The position numbers were made by a program, and so were the translations under genes. From Flavobacteriales bacterium (lineage in GTDB: Bacteria; Bacteroidota; Bacteroidia; Flavobacteriales_F; PHOS-HE28): a stretch of DNA of 12,342 nucleotides. Numbering within the stretch: the stretch's first letter is position 1; each line of letters begins with the position of its first letter. Below are positions 8,103 through 12,342 of this stretch, one piece after another. The stretch is taken from NCBI GenBank assembly GCA_016717305.1, contig JADKFY010000015.1, positions 1 through 12,342 of the forward strand, in the 5' to 3' direction. The notes beneath the pieces were generated by a model. That model was not told the origin of the DNA. It saw nothing but the letters and a program-made list of their open reading frames with translations, and searched no databases.

Positions 8103-8924
8103 ATGAAAAAGCTCACCAACATCCTCACCGCGATCGCACTTTGGATCGCCTTTAGCACAACCGTTCATGCACAAGAAGTGCTCACCAACCAAGACCTGAT
8201 CCAACTGGCCAAAATGGGCATGGGCGACGCCATCCTCCTAAGCAAGATCAAGAACGCGAACAACGATTTCGACGCCAGCACCGCGGCATTGATGGCTCTT
8301 AAAGCCGCTGGGATCGGCGATGCGGTATTGGCCGAAGTGATCACAGCTGAAAGCGACCCCGCACGCAAGACCGTGGATGCGAACGATCCGTTGGCACCGC
8401 ACAAGCCGGGCGTTTATTACCAAGATGAGAGTGGCCAACTTGTTGAGCTGCTACCCGCAGTGACCAGCCAGAACAAGGACAAAGGCCGCATAACCAACAT
8501 CCTATCTCAAGGTTGGGCCAAAACCACCGCGATCAGCACACTCTCCGGCGCAACAGCCCGTGCGCAGTTCTACACTCCCCCACCTTTCTATTTCTATTTC
8601 AACCAACAGAACGTGCGATTCGAACAGAGTTCGATCGGCTACTACGGATTTGTTCAGGCTACCAGCCCCAACGAGTTCACCTTGGCCAAGCTGGACGAAA
8701 CCGGGTCCAATCGCGAATTGGAGATCGGAGCGTACAGCAACATCGGATCGGAGTCCGGAATCAGTGAAAAGCACAGTAAGCCTTTCGCCATCGAGCAGGT
8801 CGCACCCGGCGTTTTCAAAGTGACCCCCAGCTCGCTCCCCACTGGCGAATACTGTTTTGTGTACGCAGGATCGGCTCCTGCAGCGGGCAGTTTGCAGCGG
8901 GTGTTCGACTTTGGGGTGAATTGA
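8103..8924 (+). CDS. Exported protein of unknown function, intact
   Basis: ATG 8103 begins a clean signal peptide, MKKLTNILTAIALWIAFSTTVHAQ, with cleavage likely after HAQ; an upstream in-frame ATG (7950) gives no signal peptide and is rejected. The mature part begins with a helical module of about 58 residues: LTNQDLIQLAKMGMGDAILL, KIKNANNDFDAST, LKAAGIGDAVLAEVI. I recognise this 'LTNxDxIxLxKxGLxDxxIxxKIxxxxxxFDxST' pattern from many bacterial proteins of unknown function. A second domain follows: GVYYQDESGQLVELLP, an aromatic PPPFYFYFNQQN, then RELEIGAYSN, KPFAIEQVAPGVFKV and LPTGEYCFVYAG before TGA 8922-8924. This arrangement resembles a broad secreted or periplasmic family whose role is not established. 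The protein has 273 residues and no T9SS tail. It is the only gene here without any frameshift. It precedes the beta-helix gene by 61 bases. Confidence 0.85.
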   Translation: MKKLTNILTAIALWIAFSTTVHAQEVLTNQDLIQLAKMGMGDAILLSKIKNANNDFDASTAALMALKAAGIGDAVLAEVITAESDPARKTVDANDPLAPHKPGVYYQDESGQLVELLPAVTSQNKDKGRITNILSQGWAKTTAISTLSGATARAQFYTPPPFYFYFNQQNVRFEQSSIGYYGFVQATSPNEFTLAKLDETGSNRELEIGAYSNIGSESGISEKHSKPFAIEQVAPGVFKVTPSSLPTGEYCFVYAGSAPAAGSLQRVFDFGVN

Positions 8925-8950
8925 GACAGCCTTTCTGCTCCATATATCTG
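8921..8950 (+). promoter_or_regulatory. Candidate Bacteroidota promoter of the beta-helix gene
   Basis: TTG (8921-8923) and TATATCTG (8943-8950) are separated by 19 bases, fitting the Bacteroidota -33 TTG / -7 TAnnTTTG pattern with one mismatch in the -7 box. The TTG overlaps the stop codon of the preceding gene. The predicted transcript would begin with an A/C-rich leader (aaccaaaaacgacac...) 36 bases before ATG 8986. Confidence 0.4.
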
Positions 8951-8985
8951 AACCAAAAACGACACAAACCCAAACCATCAAACCA

Positions 8986-10103
8986 ATGAAAACCCTTTCA
9001 CTCCTCTTCGTTCTCAGCATGTTCGCAGGAACGGTTGCTGCACAAACCGAGGTCATCACGGTGTTGAGAAATGGCCAATCGTTCTTCCATTACGATGTCA
9101 GCCAATTGGCCACACTCATTTCCACAACATCTCCGGACCACACCATGCCGGGGGACACCATTATCCTGCCCGGTGGGGCAATCTCATGCCCGAACATCGG
9201 TATCGACAAACCACTTACGATCGTCGGCGCAGGAATTCTGCAGTCCGGGGCAACGGTCACTGATGTTACGCAATGGACCAGCACTACCCCGAACCAAGGA
9301 TCTTCACCAGGATTCTATATCAATAGTGGTGGGGCCGGGAGTTCATTCCATGGTATTGTTTTCAACTCCGCCGTACGTTTCTCCGGCGCAGGGAACAACG
9401 CCACGACATTCAGCGCCTCGTTCGAGCGCTGCTCGCTTCGGGGTGGACCGGTTCTAAGCACGCAAGGTCTATTCTCGTCGGTCGGCATGCCCAGCGAACC
9501 TAACTCTCAAACAATGCTTGATCACTGGGATATACTACGGAGCCTCCAGCACACCCGTAACGAACCTCCAAGTGCTCAACTGCTTCATCGCTGATGCAGT
9601 AGGAATAACAGGTAACGGTGCGGCTTCTTCAACCCTCGTGAACCAGTGCGTTATCCTTGGTGCTGGTTCACATTCTTCGAATTCCGGTGTTGTGTTCAGC
9701 AACAACATCTTCGTAAAGAACACCGGAACATTCAGTTTCCAAAATTCCGGTGCCACGTTCTACAACAATGTGTTCGGAACGCAAGCAGGAGGAGCCCTTC
9801 CAATATTCGGTAGCGCTTTCGCAAGTGGTAACGTACCGGCAGCCAACACAACCATCTTCCAGGCGTGACGGACTTTACATACTTCTACCCTAACTTCAAC
9901 TATCAGATCCCAGTGCAAGCCCAGCCTATGGCGTGGGTCAAGCAACTATGATGCTGGAGTGCATGCAGGTCCAGCAGGGGAATCCATGGAAATCCAACGC
10001 TATCCCCTTTAATCCACATTGGATCAGCCTTTCGCCCTCTTTAGGCAACAGCACCGACGGCACCATCAACGTAAACTTCACGGGCGCGGCCCAAGAAAAT
10101 TGA
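8986..10103 (+). CDS. Secreted right-handed parallel beta-helix (pectin-lyase-like) protein, frameshifted
   Basis: ATG 8986 starts a signal peptide, MKTLSLLFVLSMFAGTVAAQ, preceded by an A/C-rich leader. The N-terminal part has a GDTIILPGGAIS segment and DKPLTIVGAG, the usual opening of parallel beta-helix proteins. Repeated short strand-turn units follow: FHGIVFNSAVRF, FSASFERCSL, VTNLQVLNCFIADAVGI, STLVNQCVI, NSGVVFSNNIFVKNTGTFSF and NSGATFYNNVFGT, with the typical stacked Asn and NN-F pattern. After more frame repairs it ends DAGVHAGPAG, NAIPFNPHWISLSPSL and a beta-rich tail TINVNFTGAAQEN, stop TGA 10101-10103. The NAIPFNPH ending is familiar to me from such proteins in Bacteroidota. Total length is about 372 residues. 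No catalytic polysaccharide-lyase signature is evident and no T9SS sorting domain is present. The next gene begins 6 bases later, so co-transcription is very likely. Confidence 0.8.
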
Positions 10104-10109
10104 ACGAAG

Positions 10110-12342
10110 ATGGCACACAAACTCATCCTCCCCTTCTTCCTTGCGCTGATCACATACGGCGCAATGGCACAAACCGCGAACATCGTCGGCTTCGAATACT
10201 GGTTCGACCAGAGCGACTCTTCGCGCATCTACGTTCCTCTCGCTCCGAATGCGACCGTGAACCTCACCAACCAACCTCTGAACACCACCGGCCTTTCATT
10301 GGGCGAACACATCGCTCACTTCCGGTTGAAGGATGTGCAAAACGGGAACGTGCGTTGGAGCGTGGTGACCGAACGCGCACTCACCGTTGGCCAGCCGGGT
10401 CCTTACGAAATAGTGGCCATACGCTATTGGTGGAGCAATTTGGCTAACCCACCATTGGGCACGGACATGCGCTACAAGTACTTCGACACACCTCAGCCGA
10501 TCATTCAATACAACGGGCCGCTGGACCTGTGCGGATTTCCAACAGGATCGCAAATGTTGAAATTGCAATTGTTGGACAACCACAACCAATGGAGTTCGGT
10601 GGTTACACGTCCGGTGCAGATCAACCCAGCGGGCGCCTTGTCATCACAACCATCAGTGCGAACAGCATGAATTTCTGTCCGGGTGATACGGTCACCTTCA
10701 CGGCCATGCCACAAACCGGTGCTGGTTTCGCAACCCCAACCAGCTACGCATGGACGGTGCCCACTGGGTGGGGGGCGCTGTGGCATCTACCGAACAAAAC
10801 ATTACCGTCACCATCGGTAACGCTGCTGGGAACGTGCAGGTAACCGCCAGCAATCATTGTGGAAGCAGCGCACTGGCTTCATTCGCAGTGAACATACCAA
10901 CGTTGCCTGTACAACCGGGCTTGATCTCTGGTCCGCTGCAAGCCTGCGCGGGTAGCAGCGCAACATTTAGTGTTCCAGCGGTCGGCAACGTGACATACGC
11001 ATGGGCCATCACAGGTGGGTGGTCAGCAACAGGTGGGCCGGGGGCCGCTTTCCAAACAACGATCGGTCCAACAAATGCAACCATCAGGGTAACACCCGAT
11101 CGACGCCTGTGGTTTTGAAGGAATATCTCGCGTGGAACAGATCGTGGTCACCACACCACCGGACGCAGGTGCGGAACGGAGATCCAGCACTTTGCAGCAA
11201 CAGTGATCCTGTGGATCTGTTCACCGGGCTCAATGGGAACCCGGAAACAGGCGGCACGAGGTTGGCCAGCCCGACCACCGGTTCATTCGACCCCTCCAGC
11301 ATGCAGCCCGGCAACTATGTATACACTGTGGCCGGTAGTGGTGCGTGCGACGATGCGACAGCAACCGTAAGCGTTACAGTGACCCAACTGCCGAACGCTG
11401 GCGAAGACAGCACATTGCAGCTATGCAGCAATGCAGGACCTGCAGACATGCGCTTGGCCTTGGCTGGGGTTCGGACAGTGGCGGGGTCTGGAACGGCCCA
11501 AGCCCTACGGCCGGCTCCTACGACCCCGCAAGCATGGACCCGGCCATCTTCCGCACGGTTAGTGGCAATACAGTATGTCCTGATGCCAGTGCATTGCTCA
11601 ACGTCACGGAACAAATGGCCCCGAACGCCGGGATCGGCGGGGCAATTGAAGTGTGTCGAATAGCAACACCGATCGCGCTTCTGAACGAACTTGGTGGCGA
11701 CCCGGACGTGCAGGGCATATGGACTGGTCCAAACGGCATCTTTATAGGGATCTTCGTTCCGACATCGGATCCTGAAGGGAACTACCGGTATGTTGTTCAA
11801 GGTACAGGTGTATGCCCCTCCGATTCAGCAGATCTGTTTGTGAATGTGATGGACCTTGACATCTCCAGCATCATTGGTCCAACTGAAATTCTGGAACAAG
11901 GGCAAGTGACCTACCAGATCGCTCCGGATATTTCTGATGCCGACTCCGTGGTTTGGGCCTTCCCGACTGCATGGTCTTGGGCAGGTGATGATGCGGACCA
12001 CTTCGACGCGACGGCAATACTACAGACCAGTGGGGCGGCGGTCAATGACTTCATCTGTGCCACTGCTTTCGGAGGAGGATGCACAGGACAAGAGTTCTGT
12101 TTACCGATCAACTTCACCGTGGGCATTGACCCGACCGCAGGCCAGCTAAATAACGTGAGTGTATACCCCAATCCGAGTACTGGGCTTTTCCACCTTGCTA
12201 CGGATGCTTCATTCTCCACAAACGACATACTCATCTTTGATGCCGTCGGAAGACGAGTACACATTCCAACAACACGCATGCAACAAGGCCGGATCGTACT
12301 AGACCTGCGTGGCGAAGCGGCTGGGGCGTATACGTTGCGGTT
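10110..12342 (+). CDS. Large secreted multi-domain protein with EYWFD-type repeats, PKD/Ig-like modules and T9SS sorting domain (3' end outside window)
   Basis: ATG 10110 gives a signal peptide, MAHKLILPFFLALITYGAMAQ. Two related modules follow: IVGFEYWFDQSDSS...HIAHFRLKDVQNG..WSVV (about 10180-10400) and IVAIRYWWSNLANP...LKLQLLDNHNQWSSVV (about 10410-10610). The next parts are PKD/Ig-like: FCPGDTVTFTA, TSYAWTVPTGW, NVQVTASNHCGSS, then ACAGSSATFSVPAVGNVTYA and WAITGGWSATG (to about 11100). Three tandem repeats occupy 11162-11850. A last PKD-like domain (DSVVWAFPTAWSWAGDD) is followed by a T9SS sorting domain: VYPNPSTGLFHL, IFDAVGRRV, LDLRGEAAGAYTLR, ending at the window edge only a few residues short of the expected end. 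At least five frameshifts occur before about 11470; from there to the end the frame is continuous. Export through T9SS to the surface is inferred. It is the partner of the beta-helix gene 6 bases upstream. Confidence 0.82.
11162..11850 (+). repeat. Three tandem 78-80-residue repeats in the large T9SS protein
   Basis: Copies start at about 11162, 11394 and 11634, each beginning with DAG or NAG. The shared layout is (D/N)AG, a conserved Cys (LC or VC), a P-x-x-L strand, G-x-W (GTRLASP, GVWNGP, GIWTGP), then GSFDPSSMQPGNY / GSYDPASMDPAIF / IFVPTSDPEGNY, a YTVxG strand, a second Cys plus D and a closing V-x-V strand. Spacing between copies is 232 and 240 bases. The third copy is the most diverged. 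Confidence 0.7.

Overview
The window reads as chromosomal DNA of an uncultured Bacteroidota bacterium, probably Flavobacteriales-like, with moderately high GC by eye. Three things point there: two type IX secretion (T9SS) type A C-terminal sorting domains, a sensor kinase with the KETAHQLGTPLSSL-type H-box common in Bacteroidota kinases, and A/C-rich leaders without strong Shine-Dalgarno sites. The most important practical fact is that almost every gene, including the essential primase gene dnaG, is split by many single-base frameshifts, mostly in short homopolymers. This looks like uncorrected long-read sequence error rather than biology. The gene coordinates below therefore span the reconstructed gene across the frameshifts, and start and stop points are inferred where stated.

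Left part, minus strand (about 3138 down to 1): a membrane sensor histidine kinase, then hemW (radical SAM heme chaperone / coproporphyrinogen oxidase-like), then a cyclase-family (kynurenine formamidase-like) hydrolase that runs off the left edge. The gaps are short (tens of bases or less), so they may form one transcription unit. Divergent from the kinase, dnaG lies on the plus strand (3406-5335). The 267-base region between them carries a strong imperfect inverted repeat.

Right part, plus strand (5494-12342): four genes for exported proteins. First is a NIDO-domain protein with three Ig-like repeats, a PKD-like domain and a T9SS tail, followed by a clear intrinsic terminator. After a gap of about 440 bases, holding a palindrome and a possible 28-residue hydrophobic ORF, comes an intact gene (8103-8924) for an exported protein of unknown function. 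It is followed by a right-handed beta-helix protein (8986-10103) and, 6 bases later, a large multi-domain surface protein with two EYWFD-type repeats, Ig/PKD-like modules, three tandem 78-80-residue repeats and a T9SS tail cut by the right edge. The last two look like a co-expressed pair of secreted or surface proteins. The two T9SS proteins share a homologous PKD-like plus sorting-domain module, which suggests duplication or module exchange.

No tRNA, rRNA, CRISPR array, insertion sequence or phage gene was seen. The nearest thing to new biology is the beta-helix/EYWFD secreted pair and the duplicated sensor module of the kinase. Neither is proven to be a new system.
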